From the NCBI GenBank assembly GCA_016926915.1, contig JAFGNR010000326.1, positions 1-33,127 of the forward strand: a stretch of 33,127 nucleotides of DNA, read 5' to 3'. Positions within the stretch are counted from its first letter, which is position 1. Each line of letters begins with the position of its first letter. The stretch is from Anaerolineae bacterium (lineage in GTDB: Bacteria > Chloroflexota > Anaerolineae > B4-G1 > SLSP01). The notes under the pieces are model-generated. The model was not told the origin of the DNA and did no database searches. It was given only the letters and a program-made list of their open reading frames with translations. This document shows, one piece after another, positions 6,592 through 15,679 of this stretch. Made by a program: the position numbers and the translations under genes.

Positions 6592-9500
6592 CAGGGCTCC
6601 TGTATGTCAGGGGTCTCGCCCTGGGGCTGAATCGCCGCAAGCAGCTGCTCGACCACCGCTTTCTGGCTCTCAGGGGCCAGCGTAAGGGCGGTCTGGGCCG
6701 TCTGCACAGCGGTCGCCTGCTGCCCCTCGTAATAGTAGGCAATGGCCAACATCCGGTAGATGTCCCAGAGTTCGCTCATGGTCGGGCAGTACCCAATCGT
6801 GGCTTCCAGATTTTCAATGGAATCGGTCCACAGGCTCTGTTGGGTCTGCAGAACGCCCAGCGCCCGGCGCACTGTGCAATCCTTCGGCTTGATCTCCAGG
6901 GATTGCTCGTAGGCCGCAATAGCGCCGGGAATATCCTGCTCCCGGTTTGCGCGGACATCCGCGATCAGGCTCCATGTCTGCTCGTATTCGGTATCCAGGG
7001 CCAGAGATTGGTCCACTGCCATCTGATAGTTTTCCATAGCATCCAAGTCAAAGGCATAGAGGATAGCCAACTCGTTCCAGAGAATCGGGTTATTGGGACT
7101 CAACACCAGCGCCATCAAGTAATTATCCTCAGCCAGGCCCAGCAAGGCGTTGCGGCTCCCCTCTCCGACGCGCGCGGCCCAGCTGCGATAGAAGCGGGCC
7201 AGGTTGGCGCTGTGGTCGGTGTTCAAAGGATTGATCTCGCGGGCCTCCAACAACACCGACTCGGTCGTGCGGAAAACCTCGGCCCGCTGCGTGTCGGTGA
7301 TCAGCTCGGAAGGCGTTTGGGCCAGTTCGAGATAGGCTTTGCCCAGGAAGAGGAAATAGTAGTCCTCACGCGGCGCCAGTTCAATAGCCCGCTCATAGTG
7401 CGCGATGCCGATTTGCCGCTGGGTAGCATCGGAGTTGTTGGCGAAGGCGCCTCCCTGCTTGTAGATGATGTCGGCGCGAATCAGATCATAGCAATAACGC
7501 CCGATAAGCGGCACGCTGAGTACCAGCAGCACCAGGAACACCACCCAGCTGGCCGTGTGCCCCCAGGACTTGGGTAAATCGGATTCCCACATCAGGATGA
7601 GACCGATAGCGATCAGACTGACGAAAATCAGGCCGTAATAACGCCCCAACACGTTGGCCAGGGTTTCGGCCACGGCTACGACGTCCTCCACGGTCTGAAC
7701 GGGGATTTGCGGCAAGAGCGCCTGCACCCCGGCCAGGATACCGGCAAAGATGAGGAAACCAAAGAAAGCAATCCCGACAAAGGTCAAGGCGATGTTCCAC
7801 CACTCCCGGGGGTCGCGAACCTCCAGCAGCCCCTCACGATGGTATTCGCTAAGGCCAATCACTCCAAAGATGGCTCCGGAAAAGACAACGATCACCAGCC
7901 CACCGGGAGAAGCAAGGTCCTTGGAGCTGATCACGGTCAGCGAGCGCCACATAATCGCGCCGGGATCCGTCGAACGGTTGGGATTGTTGATGAAATCATA
8001 GGCCAGCGTCCCCAGGAGGAACACCGCCATCAAGCTGAGCGCCACCACGGCCGGCCCCCAACTCTCACTCGCCGCGCGCGCCACGCGGCGGCGCGCGCTG
8101 CGCGACCGGTGGGCGTTCTGACCGGATTTCGCGGTGGGTTTGGACGTCCCATTTGCGGCTTCTGCCACCGGCGAGACCAACGCCGGCAACCATTCCAGGC
8201 CCAAAATCACGAGCAGGCCCACAAAGGCCCAGAACGTCGTTCGCGTGGCAGCAATCGCGATACCGAAGTTGATTTCCACAAAATGGCCCAGAATCGCCAT
8301 CAGCAACGCCGCCAGCAGCGTGCTATGGGAATGGAGCACGATTTCACCGGCGACAATCTGGCGGCCGCGCACCCGCAGGCGCAGGGCGTACCAGGTCATA
8401 TAAAGCGCCGTCCCCACCACGAAACCAATGGGAATGGCCACAGCAAAGAAATAAAAACGGCCGATGACGGCGAAGAAAATCGCCAGGCCCAGGGAAATCG
8501 CCGCGATAAGCCCAAAGTAGAGCCAGGCTTGCCCGCGCGTCGTCAACAGACCCAACCAGCGCAACCCCCAATAGAAGACCGCGCCAAACAATACCAGGTA
8601 GACGATCGCTCCCAAGGCCCCCGTAATCACAACCGCATCCAGAGTTTCGTTGTGCGACCGATCCGGAGAAGCCGTGCGAGATTCGTAGTGTCCCAGTTCA
8701 GGCGGATAGAAGCTATTGTAGGCCACGTACATCGACTCCGGCCCATAGCCCACGAGGGGACGAATGGCGTTGAAGGTGTCCTCAGAACCATCGGGGAAAG
8801 CGATCGGTTCATGAGGAGAGACCAGTTCCATGGCGCCTTCCCAGATCAGCGTGCGCACTTTGCCTGAACCGCTTTCCCACTGGAGAATGCGCGTCATACG
8901 GCTAATGGTCGGAACCTGCTGCGCCATGTCCTGGAGCGGCCCTGGAACGTTGATGACCAACAAGACGGCTGCTGCGGCCATCCCCACTACGGCCCATCCC
9001 ATCCATAACCAACGCCAGCCGATACGTTCCACGATGAAGTAAAGCCAGATGCCGCCGAAAGCTAATAGCGCCAGACCGCCCCCCAGGAGCGCGCCGAGAT
9101 TGCCGGGAATGAGTAAGATGAGGGGAGCCGCCAGCAAGCCGGCGCCGGCCAGAGAGCCCACACCCAGAGCGACGCCGTACAAAAGATCCAGGCCCCATTT
9201 CCCGGCGGCCTTGCTTTCCGCGGCAGCCTCCTCCCCCCGCGCTCTCTCATCCGCTGCGGCGGCTGCCGCCTGGCGCTGCAAAAGGATCAGAAGGAGATAG
9301 GGCAGCAGCAGGCCCGCAACGCCAATCCCCAGGAAAGGACCACGACTCTTCGAGTAAACCGTGGTCAAGATTTGCACGACGAAGATGAAAATATAGCCCG
9401 AGGCGCGCAGGATATCGGTTACCCGGGCCTTTTCGCGCCGCAGGATGTCGCCGAAGCTCTCGATGATCCGCGCAACGGTCAACGGCGCAATCATGATCAG

Positions 9501-10067
9501 GTAGGCGGCAACGAAGATGGCATTTCCCATATTCGATGCCACGCGGGTCTGCACGTCGCCGGCCCAGGGCAGAGGATCGAGACCCTCGTGCTGCACGATA
9601 CCGTAAAGCGCCACCGGCAGACTGTTCAGAATCAACACGGTGATCAAACGGCTGAGCTGCGCACGGGTCCGCAGGCTGGTCAGAATGGCGAAGAAGATGA
9701 CCAGATAGCCGAACCACGAATAGGTCCCCTGGAGACGTTGGTAGGAACCGACAAAACTTGTATAAGGCGTCAACGAGAGCAGGGACGTGATGACGTATAC
9801 CGCCATCGTCGCCAGGGCCGGCCACACCAGCGGCGTGCGCCACGAGAACCGCAGCGGTTCGGCAGAGCCATGCAGCCGCTCATCCAGGAATCGCACCAGC
9901 CACACTATTGCCATCACCGTCGCCAGAGCGCGCAAGGTGGTCAACTTGTCCGGTTCGAACACGCGGCTGGAATAAACGTTGAAGAAGACCGGTGTGATGG
10001 TGACGCCGATCAACCAACCGGCCTCCAATGCCCGCTCGCAGAAAAGACTTAATTTCGATGAACGCAT
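6591..10067 (-). CDS. Large O-antigen-ligase-like membrane protein with C-terminal TPR repeats
   Basis: The 1158-residue protein has an N-terminal half with many membrane segments and a Wzy_C/O-antigen-ligase-like layout. There are helices from residue 15 onward, a large loop after the segment ending in QQVPTISR (about 380-460), and further helices. Around residue 645 a basic stretch (SRSARRRVARAA) interrupts the membrane part, followed by more helices. The C-terminal 280 residues are soluble TPR-like helical repeats (HYERAIELAPREDYYFLFLGKAYLELA, AIAAYEQSLEIKPKD). Family members polymerise or ligate lipid-linked glycans, or transfer them to proteins, outside the membrane; TPR fusions are common among such proteins. 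The start has GAGGAG upstream. It leads a two-gene unit with the WecA-like enzyme. The exact reaction is uncertain. Confidence 0.8.
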   Translation of the reverse strand: MRSSKLSLFCERALEAGWLIGVTITPVFFNVYSSRVFEPDKLTTLRALATVMAIVWLVRFLDERLHGSAEPLRFSWRTPLVWPALATMAVYVITSLLSLTPYTSFVGSYQRLQGTYSWFGYLVIFFAILTSLRTRAQLSRLITVLILNSLPVALYGIVQHEGLDPLPWAGDVQTRVASNMGNAIFVAAYLIMIAPLTVARIIESFGDILRREKARVTDILRASGYIFIFVVQILTTVYSKSRGPFLGIGVAGLLLPYLLLILLQRQAAAAAADERARGEEAAAESKAAGKWGLDLLYGVALGVGSLAGAGLLAAPLILLIPGNLGALLGGGLALLAFGGIWLYFIVERIGWRWLWMGWAVVGMAAAAVLLVINVPGPLQDMAQQVPTISRMTRILQWESGSGKVRTLIWEGAMELVSPHEPIAFPDGSEDTFNAIRPLVGYGPESMYVAYNSFYPPELGHYESRTASPDRSHNETLDAVVITGALGAIVYLVLFGAVFYWGLRWLGLLTTRGQAWLYFGLIAAISLGLAIFFAVIGRFYFFAVAIPIGFVVGTALYMTWYALRLRVRGRQIVAGEIVLHSHSTLLAALLMAILGHFVEINFGIAIAATRTTFWAFVGLLVILGLEWLPALVSPVAEAANGTSKPTAKSGQNAHRSRSARRRVARAASESWGPAVVALSLMAVFLLGTLAYDFINNPNRSTDPGAIMWRSLTVISSKDLASPGGLVIVVFSGAIFGVIGLSEYHREGLLEVRDPREWWNIALTFVGIAFFGFLIFAGILAGVQALLPQIPVQTVEDVVAVAETLANVLGRYYGLIFVSLIAIGLILMWESDLPKSWGHTASWVVFLVLLVLSVPLIGRYCYDLIRADIIYKQGGAFANNSDATQRQIGIAHYERAIELAPREDYYFLFLGKAYLELAQTPSELITDTQRAEVFRTTESVLLEAREINPLNTDHSANLARFYRSWAARVGEGSRNALLGLAEDNYLMALVLSPNNPILWNELAILYAFDLDAMENYQMAVDQSLALDTEYEQTWSLIADVRANREQDIPGAIAAYEQSLEIKPKDCTVRRALGVLQTQQSLWTDSIENLEATIGYCPTMSELWDIYRMLAIAYYYEGQQATAVQTAQTALTLAPESQKAVVEQLLAAIQPQGETPDIQEP

Positions 10068-10224
10068 CCTTCACTCCTCTATCGCAAGACGTGGAGCCGA
10101 GCCGCCCACCTCCCGGCGATTCAATATCAGGCCAGATCCATCGCGCAGGACCGCCTTGCTGGCGCCGCCTGATCCCAAAGCGACAGACGGAGTTACCGGC
10201 GGCAGTCTCGACACAACGAGAAGC

Positions 10225-10252
10225 ATAATACCCCACCCGATTGAAAAGGCAA
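10225..10252 (-). promoter_or_regulatory. Possible promoter for the O-antigen-ligase/WecA pair
   Basis: On the reverse strand TTGCCT (10247-10252) and TATTAT (10225-10230) are 16 nt apart, about 158 nt upstream of the start at 10067. It lies in the 325-nt divergent gap 10068-10392. Confidence 0.4.
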
Positions 10253-10279
10253 GGGCGCTGCCAGCGCGCTGTTCTCAAT

Positions 10280-10308
10280 TTGACAGCTTGGATCAGATAT
10301 GCTAGACT
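10280..10308 (+). promoter_or_regulatory. Promoter of the hydrogenase operon
   Basis: A perfect TTGACA (10280-10285) and TAGACT (10303-10308) are 17 nt apart, with TGC before the -10 box (extended -10). It lies 85 nt upstream of the first gene of the twelve-gene operon. I found no clear operator repeat in the leader 10309-10392. Confidence 0.65.
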
Positions 10309-10392
10309 TCACCCACACACCAAACACCGCTTATAGTAACAACTACTCTTTACTGCGACGTGTTACCGTACAAATGTGCCGGAGGAATTGGG

Positions 10393-10650
10393 ATGCACGC
10401 CGGAATCTACCTGTTGTTGGCGATTATGATGGTCGCCAGCGCCATTGCCGCACTGTTCTCCAAAACCCTGACGCGCGCTGTCATCGCTCTGGGGGCGAGT
10501 AGCGCCAGTTTGGCCACGCTACTCTTCTTCCTCAAGGCCCCCTACGCCGGGGCCTTTGAGTTAAGTGTAGGGACCGGTCTCATCAGCGTCCTCCTTATCA
10601 TTGGACTGAGTTTGACGCGCACCTCACGGGAGTATGCCGATGCGGAGTGA
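10393..10650 (+). CDS. MbhD/DUF4040-like membrane subunit (N-terminal half of a NuoJ equivalent)
   Basis: This 85-residue protein has three hydrophobic helices. The last segment, AFELSVGTGLISVLLIIGLS, matches the DUF4040 pattern of hydrogenase and Mrp antiporter subunits (MbhD; part of MrpA), with an acidic residue at Glu56 in a membrane-facing position. In complex I the equivalent is the first part of NuoJ, beside the proton-relay axis. The ATG at 10393 is chosen because GGAGGA stands just upstream; an earlier in-frame ATG at 10360 has no ribosome binding site. It is the first gene of the operon and overlaps the next gene by 11 bp. Confidence 0.75.
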   Translation: MHAGIYLLLAIMMVASAIAALFSKTLTRAVIALGASSASLATLLFFLKAPYAGAFELSVGTGLISVLLIIGLSLTRTSREYADAE

Positions 10651-10906
10651 ACGATTGATTTGGGCAGGTCTCATTATCGCTGCCCTTTTTGTGGGGTGGC
10701 TGATAGGGCACGGCTTCAGCACTGACGAAGACACTGAGATGCCGCAACCCAGCAGTTTCCGCAGTTGGTTCTGGGAAGATCGCACACTGGATCTATTGGT
10801 GCAGGTTGGCTTGATCTTCGCGGGCGCATTGGGCGTCGCCGCGCTGCTGCCGGGACAAAGCGAACTGCACACCCAACACGAGGATCCGCATGTCCCCCTG
10901 GCTTGA
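10640..10906 (+). CDS. MbhE-like small membrane subunit
   Basis: The 88-residue protein has an N-terminal helix (about 7-23), a short polar acidic loop, and a second helix in the segment DRTLDLLVQVGLIFAGALGVAALL. That segment resembles the DTLgE...GvxaLL pattern of MbhE and the C-terminal MrpA region, although the usual acidic residue after L is replaced by Val. Together with the preceding protein it would correspond to a split NuoJ. The ATG at 10640 is preferred to the one at 10634, because GGGAG then lies 7 nt upstream. The short, poorly conserved sequence makes family assignment less certain than for its neighbours; an MbhF-like (MrpB) role is an alternative. Confidence 0.6.
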   Translation: MRSERLIWAGLIIAALFVGWLIGHGFSTDEDTEMPQPSSFRSWFWEDRTLDLLVQVGLIFAGALGVAALLPGQSELHTQHEDPHVPLA

Positions 10907-11201
10907 CATCGCCAACACCACGCTAAGCCTGATCCTCTTCATTACTGGCCTGTTGGGATTGCTGACACAGCGCCAGTTGATCAAGCAGGTGATCGGTCTC
11001 AAAGTCATGCTTCAAGGGGTAACATTGGGATTGATTCACGCGGGCCAGGTCAGCGGCAACCCGGATTTCGCCCAGTCTATGGTGGTCTCCGCGCTCATTG
11101 TAGAGGCGGTCTTGATCGCCGTAGCGCTGGCTTTGATTGTCAACATCTTCCGTCACTATCCCTCCGGGGATGTAGACGACCTACAAAGACTGGAGGGCTA
11201 G
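10890..11201 (+). CDS. NuoK/MrpC/MbhG-like membrane subunit
   Basis: This 103-residue protein has three transmembrane helices (about 8-25, 33-52, 62-87), the standard size and layout of NuoK, MrpC and MbhG. The buried acidic residue of the third helix is present (SALIVEAVLIAVALAL, Glu72). The second-helix motif reads GLKVMLQGVTL, with Lys38 where NuoK usually has a Glu. In complex I this subunit carries part of the charged axis that links the redox module to the antiporter-like subunits. The start overlaps the previous gene by 17 bp and has GAGGAT upstream. It is the third gene of the hydrogenase operon. Confidence 0.8.
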   Translation: MSPWLDIANTTLSLILFITGLLGLLTQRQLIKQVIGLKVMLQGVTLGLIHAGQVSGNPDFAQSMVVSALIVEAVLIAVALALIVNIFRHYPSGDVDDLQRLEG

Positions 11202-11207
11202 ACTGAT

Positions 11208-12650
11208 ATGGCACAGACTGCTTTGTTAGCCGGATTGCTGGGGCTGCCGGTAGCCGTAGCGATCTGGCTAGTTTTGACCGAACACGGCCCACCGGGCCAG
11301 GTCCGGTGGGTGGTGAGTTTGACGGCAGGTGCGACAGCAATATGCGCACTGAGCCTTCTTCCGTTTGCCGGACAAATCCCGCCTCCCACCCTGACGTGGT
11401 TGCCAACCGCCGGGGCCATGCGCCTGAGCCTGGCAACCACCAACCTTCTCGCAACAACGGCGACCGCAAGTGCGGCCGTCGTTGTTTATCTGGTAGGAGA
11501 CACTAAACAGGTCGAGTCTCCTGGCCCGCGAAGCGGCGCGCTGACGCTCCTGGCGCTGGCTGCGGGGAATCTGACCTTCCTCTCGGGGCATTTCCTTTTG
11601 CGGTACGTGGCGTTAGAAATTGTGGGATTATGCATTGCCCTTGCTCCCTTGCTCGAACGGCGAGGACCCGCTCCGTTTAGCCGTGCTGGCTGGGTTTATT
11701 TCTTGTTGCGTTTTGGCGACGCCGGGCTACTTGCTGCTATTCTGCTGACAGGGGCACAGAGCGGCGTCTATGAAATCCAGGGCGCATTGGAGGCCGTCCA
11801 TACCCTCTCCCCCCAGACCCAGACCTGGATCAGCCTGGGGTTCTTCCTGGCGGTCGCTGTCAAAGTAGGAATGTGGCCCTTCCATGCCTGGATCGACAGT
11901 GGGCGCCATCTATCCCGGAGTACGTACACCTGGCTCTACGCTACGCTCATGCCCAATCTGGGTCTCTACCTGCTCTACAAGGTGGCGGGGCTACCGCCCA
12001 CCGCGCCGCCGTTACGCAATGGCTTGCTCGTCTTCGGCGTGGGGGCGGGCGCGTTGCCCCTCCTCTCCATACTCATCCAACCGCTGAGCAGGAAGCGTCT
12101 GCCGGCGCGAAGCGCCGCCCTATTGGGCGCCATACTCTGGTGTCTGACTTTGCTAGGCAATGACAAATTGGCCTGGTGGGGTCTGCTGGCGCTGAGTGTT
12201 ATCCGCCTGCCGCTTTACCTCAGCCTATCCCATGAAGAAGAACCTACGGAGAACCGCCAGACCCTAACCCGGTGGGTAGGCTGGAATCAGAGGGGAGGCG
12301 CGCTCGTGCAACGACTCCATGCCGGCCTGGAATTGGGCATCCTCAAGCGGGGGCCAGAGGCGCTCGCCAGAGGTCTGGCCAAGATGGCCGAATTTCTTCA
12401 CACGAGGGTAGAGGTAAAGATTCTCGAACAGGGCGTGGATGCATCGGCTGCTAAGATCGTCGATTCAGCGAAATTGCTCCATGTGGCGGTGGAACAGCGA
12501 AGTCTAGAGGCGCTATTGCACATCGCCGTGAACAAGATCTTGCAGCTCAGCCACCGGCTACGCGATTGGCACACCGGCCGCCTGCGCGCCAATCTCCTGT
12601 GGGTGGTGCTCTGCCTGATTCTGGCGATTGGCCTGGCCCTTGCTTATTGA
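11208..12650 (+). CDS. NuoL-like antiporter subunit, shortened, with lateral helix
   Basis: The 480-residue membrane protein keeps the core antiporter segments LRYVALEIVGL (Glu137) and VAVKVGMWPFHAWID (Lys219), the Glu-Lys pair of Mrp/Nuo antiporter subunits. After about residue 345 an amphipathic helical region of about 110 residues ends in a last transmembrane helix (461-479). This matches the lateral arm that in NuoL runs along the other antiporter subunits. The protein is short for NuoL (usually over 600), and the HxxxKxLLFL motif of the second half is absent, although it is present in both downstream antiporter-like subunits. It may still pump ions or serve mainly as a structural arm. 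GGAGG lies about 10 nt upstream of the ATG. It would be the distal pump module of the hydrogenase complex. Confidence 0.8.
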   Translation: MAQTALLAGLLGLPVAVAIWLVLTEHGPPGQVRWVVSLTAGATAICALSLLPFAGQIPPPTLTWLPTAGAMRLSLATTNLLATTATASAAVVVYLVGDTKQVESPGPRSGALTLLALAAGNLTFLSGHFLLRYVALEIVGLCIALAPLLERRGPAPFSRAGWVYFLLRFGDAGLLAAILLTGAQSGVYEIQGALEAVHTLSPQTQTWISLGFFLAVAVKVGMWPFHAWIDSGRHLSRSTYTWLYATLMPNLGLYLLYKVAGLPPTAPPLRNGLLVFGVGAGALPLLSILIQPLSRKRLPARSAALLGAILWCLTLLGNDKLAWWGLLALSVIRLPLYLSLSHEEEPTENRQTLTRWVGWNQRGGALVQRLHAGLELGILKRGPEALARGLAKMAEFLHTRVEVKILEQGVDASAAKIVDSAKLLHVAVEQRSLEALLHIAVNKILQLSHRLRDWHTGRLRANLLWVVLCLILAIGLALAY

Positions 12651-12713
12651 TGCCGGGAGGAAAGAGGCGTCGCTGTCTTATCTATGGACAACTAAACACA
12701 AAGGAGACTATCT

Positions 12714-14186
12714 ATGACCAGGGACATAGTCTTTCTCGAGCTTATTTTGGGGTTCCCTTTAGCGACCGCGCTGATTCTGGCGTTGTTGCGCGGGCGTGGA
12801 TCGCGGTCCGCCGGGTGGATTGCCGGTGGCAGCGCTCTCGTAACGCTGGGTTCGGCCTTTGCCCTCCTGCCGGCGCTCTACGGCGGCAGCGAACCTGCCG
12901 TGGCCTTTTCCTGGATCCCGGCGGCGAATATCCAGCTGCGCCTGCACGTGGATTGGCTGACGCTCCCCTTTTTGGTGACGGAAGCGGCGGTCACGTTGGC
13001 CGCCATTGTCTACAGCTGGGGCTACCACAAAGTTGACGCGCGCAGCGGCTATTTCTACGCGCTCTTGTTGCTCTTCGGCGTGGGTATGTCCGGCACCACA
13101 CTGGCAGATGATCTTTTCCTCTTCTACATCTTTTGGGAGTTGATGCTCATCGCCTCCTGTGTGCTCATCCTGATCTGGGGTGAGGGGGAACGACGCGGCA
13201 TCGTAGCGCTCAAATACTTCATCTTCACGCACATAGGCTCCCTGATGGTGCTGGTGGGGTTGCTGATGCTCTACGGAGCGACAGGAAGCGACAGTCTCGC
13301 GATGATGCGCGCCGGAGGCTGGTCCCTGGAACCAGCGTTGCTGAACACCGTGTTGCTCCTCTTCTTCATCGGTTTTTCCGTTAAGATGGCCATCTTCCCC
13401 GTGCACCTCTGGCTACCCGACACACACACGGTCGCCCCCATGCCCGTCACCATTATGCTGGCTGCGGCTATGTTAAGCATGGGAACCTACGGTATACTGC
13501 GCTTCCCTTTCAGCCTCTTCAGCATCGAGCACATCGCGCCCTTCGCCCTGCCCCTGATGATCGCCGGGCTGGTATCGGAAATCTACGGAGCGCTGATGGC
13601 CCTGGCCGAGCAAGATATCAAGCGCATTATCGCCTACTCCAGCGTGAGCCAGATGGGATACATCCTCTTTGGCCTGGGAACATTGACGCGCGCGGGAATC
13701 GAGGGCGCAACGCTGCACGTCATCTACCATGCCATCGTCAAGGCGCTGCTCTTCATGGTCACAGGATTGGTCATTCGCGCTACGGGTACGCGCAAGATCG
13801 AGGCGCTCGGCGGGTTAGGCAAGGCGTTGCCCGGCGTAGCGGTCTGTACCGCCATCGGCGCGCTGGGTATCGCTGGCATGCCCCCGCTAGGCATATTCAA
13901 CAGCGAATGGATGATCTTTGCCGGCGGTTTCGAGACCGCGCGCATCGTTCCATCGATGCTTACCCTCTTCGGATCCTTGCTTACTGTTGTCTACGCGCTG
14001 CGCTTCTTTGGCCGTATCTTCTTTGGGGAGCAGCCTCAGAACCTCAAGATACGCTCCCTACCCCGTGCGATGCTATACACTACCGTGGCAATAACCGTGC
14101 TACTCATCGTCGAAGGACTCTTCCCTGCGCCGCTTTTCGACTGGGTAGCCCAAGAGTTAACGCTGCTCCTGGGGGGCGGGCTTTGA
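12714..14186 (+). CDS. NuoM/MrpD-like antiporter subunit
   Basis: This 490-residue protein has about 14 helices. Conserved features are YIFWELMLIASC (Glu142), FSVKMAIFPVHLWLPDTHTVAP (Lys224, the broken-helix region) and HAIVKALLFMVTG (His339, Lys343). All are typical of complete NuoM/MrpD/MbhH pump subunits, so both half-channels look intact. It would translocate H+ or Na+ across the cytoplasmic membrane, driven by the hydrogenase module; which ion cannot be told. AAGGAG stands ahead of the ATG. Its stop overlaps the start of the next antiporter-like gene as TGATG, indicating coupled translation of the two pump subunits. Confidence 0.9.
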   Translation: MTRDIVFLELILGFPLATALILALLRGRGSRSAGWIAGGSALVTLGSAFALLPALYGGSEPAVAFSWIPAANIQLRLHVDWLTLPFLVTEAAVTLAAIVYSWGYHKVDARSGYFYALLLLFGVGMSGTTLADDLFLFYIFWELMLIASCVLILIWGEGERRGIVALKYFIFTHIGSLMVLVGLLMLYGATGSDSLAMMRAGGWSLEPALLNTVLLLFFIGFSVKMAIFPVHLWLPDTHTVAPMPVTIMLAAAMLSMGTYGILRFPFSLFSIEHIAPFALPLMIAGLVSEIYGALMALAEQDIKRIIAYSSVSQMGYILFGLGTLTRAGIEGATLHVIYHAIVKALLFMVTGLVIRATGTRKIEALGGLGKALPGVAVCTAIGALGIAGMPPLGIFNSEWMIFAGGFETARIVPSMLTLFGSLLTVVYALRFFGRIFFGEQPQNLKIRSLPRAMLYTTVAITVLLIVEGLFPAPLFDWVAQELTLLLGGGL

Positions 14187-15655
14187 TGGCTGAGAGTACC
14201 TGGGTCATCCTCCCCCTGCTCTGGTTGTTTGGTGGGGCCTTTGCCCTGGGACTTCTCGGACGGTTGGGGCGTATGCGCAACACATTCCTGGCGGGCGCGA
14301 CCGCCTTGATTTGCACGGGCGGCCTGCTGTGGCTGATCCCCCTCTTCGCCCTGACCCAATCGGCATGGGTGAATCAAACTGCCCTTCCCAGCTGGTCCGG
14401 CACGGCTTCCGGCGGTATCCAGCTGCGGGCGACCCCCAGCGCCCTGGTAATGACCGCCCTCGCATTGGGGCTGGGGCTACTCATCGCCATCTATTCAGGG
14501 CAATACTTAGCGCGGGATCGTCGCTACGCGACCGCGTACCCCCTGTTGCTCCTGATGTTGACCGGGCTCCTGGGCATGCTGTTGACCACCGACCTCTTCA
14601 ATCTTTACCTCTTCTGCGAACTGCTGAGCATCGCCGCCTACGTACTGGTAGCCTTCCGCCGTCACACCGACACCTCCATTGAAGCAGGTTTCAAATACCT
14701 CATAATGAGCAGTGTCGCCACGCTCATCATGCTGTTAGGAATCTCCTGGATTTACCGGGAGGTGGGCAACGTGACCCTGCCAATTATAGAAGGGCAAGAT
14801 AGCCTATGGCTTCGCCTGGGGATCGCTTGTTTCCTGGTAGGGCTGGCCCTCAAGAGTGGCGTGGCGCCGTTGCATACCTGGTTACCCGACGCCTACGGGC
14901 GTGCTCCTAGCAGTGTCAGCGCGCTGCTGGCCAGTGTTATCTCCAAAAGCACCCTGCTCGTCTTGCTCAGAGTTACGTTGGGGCTAGGCTTGCCGGCGCC
15001 CATACTCGGAATAGTATTCATCTTCTTCTCCTTCTTGAACATGACCCTGGGCAACGCCCTGGCGTTGATACAACGCAACATCAAACGGCTCCTGGCTTAC
15101 TCCTCCATCGCCCAAACTGGCTACATTCTGTTCGCTTTAGGGATAGGATTGCGTTATGACATACCAGCGGCGCTCAACGCCGGCTTCTTCCTGCTCTTGG
15201 TTCACGCTTTGCTCAAAGCATTGGCCTTCTTGAGCAAGGGCGTTTGCCACTTCTACTGCGGCGCGACACAGGTGAAGGATCTACAAGGGACGGCGCATCA
15301 GTTCCCCCTGGTAGCCCTTACCTTCAGCGTCTCCCTGGCGGGGTTAGCTGGGATCCCGCCGCTGGCGGGGTTCGCGGCCAAATGGTTTATCCTGGCCGCA
15401 AGTCTGACAGCGCAAGATACGTTGGCTTACGTGGGCGTGGCGATCTTTCTACTGAACAGCGTCTTGGCCCTGGGCTATTACCTCCCGCTTATCGTACAGA
15501 TCTTCACCCCGCCGCCAATCGGGGACACCGCGCGCCAGCGCGTTTCGCTGTGGATAAGCATCCCGCTAATACTGCTGGGGGCGCTGACACTGTCCGCCGG
15601 TTTGCAATCCACACCCTGGCTGGACATTGCAACCTGGCTGAACTTTTTTGAGTAG
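14186..15655 (+). CDS. NuoN/MrpD-like antiporter subunit
   Basis: The 489-residue polytopic protein is the third antiporter-like subunit of the operon. FNLYLFCELLSIAAYVL carries the conserved Glu, LALKSGVAPLHTWLPDAYG the conserved Lys and broken helix, and HALLKALAFLSKG the second-half Lys. These point to a complete pump unit related to NuoN/NuoM and MrpD. The ATG at 14186 is taken as the start because it overlaps the preceding TGA (TGATG) and gives the normal family N-terminus; the reading frame is open back to 13907, but that part lies inside the NuoM-like gene. The gene is followed after 24 bp by the NuoA-like gene. Confidence 0.88.
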   Translation: MAESTWVILPLLWLFGGAFALGLLGRLGRMRNTFLAGATALICTGGLLWLIPLFALTQSAWVNQTALPSWSGTASGGIQLRATPSALVMTALALGLGLLIAIYSGQYLARDRRYATAYPLLLLMLTGLLGMLLTTDLFNLYLFCELLSIAAYVLVAFRRHTDTSIEAGFKYLIMSSVATLIMLLGISWIYREVGNVTLPIIEGQDSLWLRLGIACFLVGLALKSGVAPLHTWLPDAYGRAPSSVSALLASVISKSTLLVLLRVTLGLGLPAPILGIVFIFFSFLNMTLGNALALIQRNIKRLLAYSSIAQTGYILFALGIGLRYDIPAALNAGFFLLLVHALLKALAFLSKGVCHFYCGATQVKDLQGTAHQFPLVALTFSVSLAGLAGIPPLAGFAAKWFILAASLTAQDTLAYVGVAIFLLNSVLALGYYLPLIVQIFTPPPIGDTARQRVSLWISIPLILLGALTLSAGLQSTPWLDIATWLNFFE

Positions 15656-15679
15656 AAACAGAATATCGAGGAGCAAGAT

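Noticed and set aside
7707-8867. A 386-codon rightward open frame within the O-antigen-ligase-like gene
   Set aside because: The product is rich in His, Arg, Gln and Pro, and it is antisense to a frame with clear membrane helices and TPR repeats.
13907-14185. Upstream extension of the NuoN-like gene to an ATG at 13907
   Set aside because: The extra part lies inside the NuoM-like gene and reads as Arg/Cys-rich shadow sequence; the ATG at 14186 overlaps the previous stop and gives the family N-terminus.
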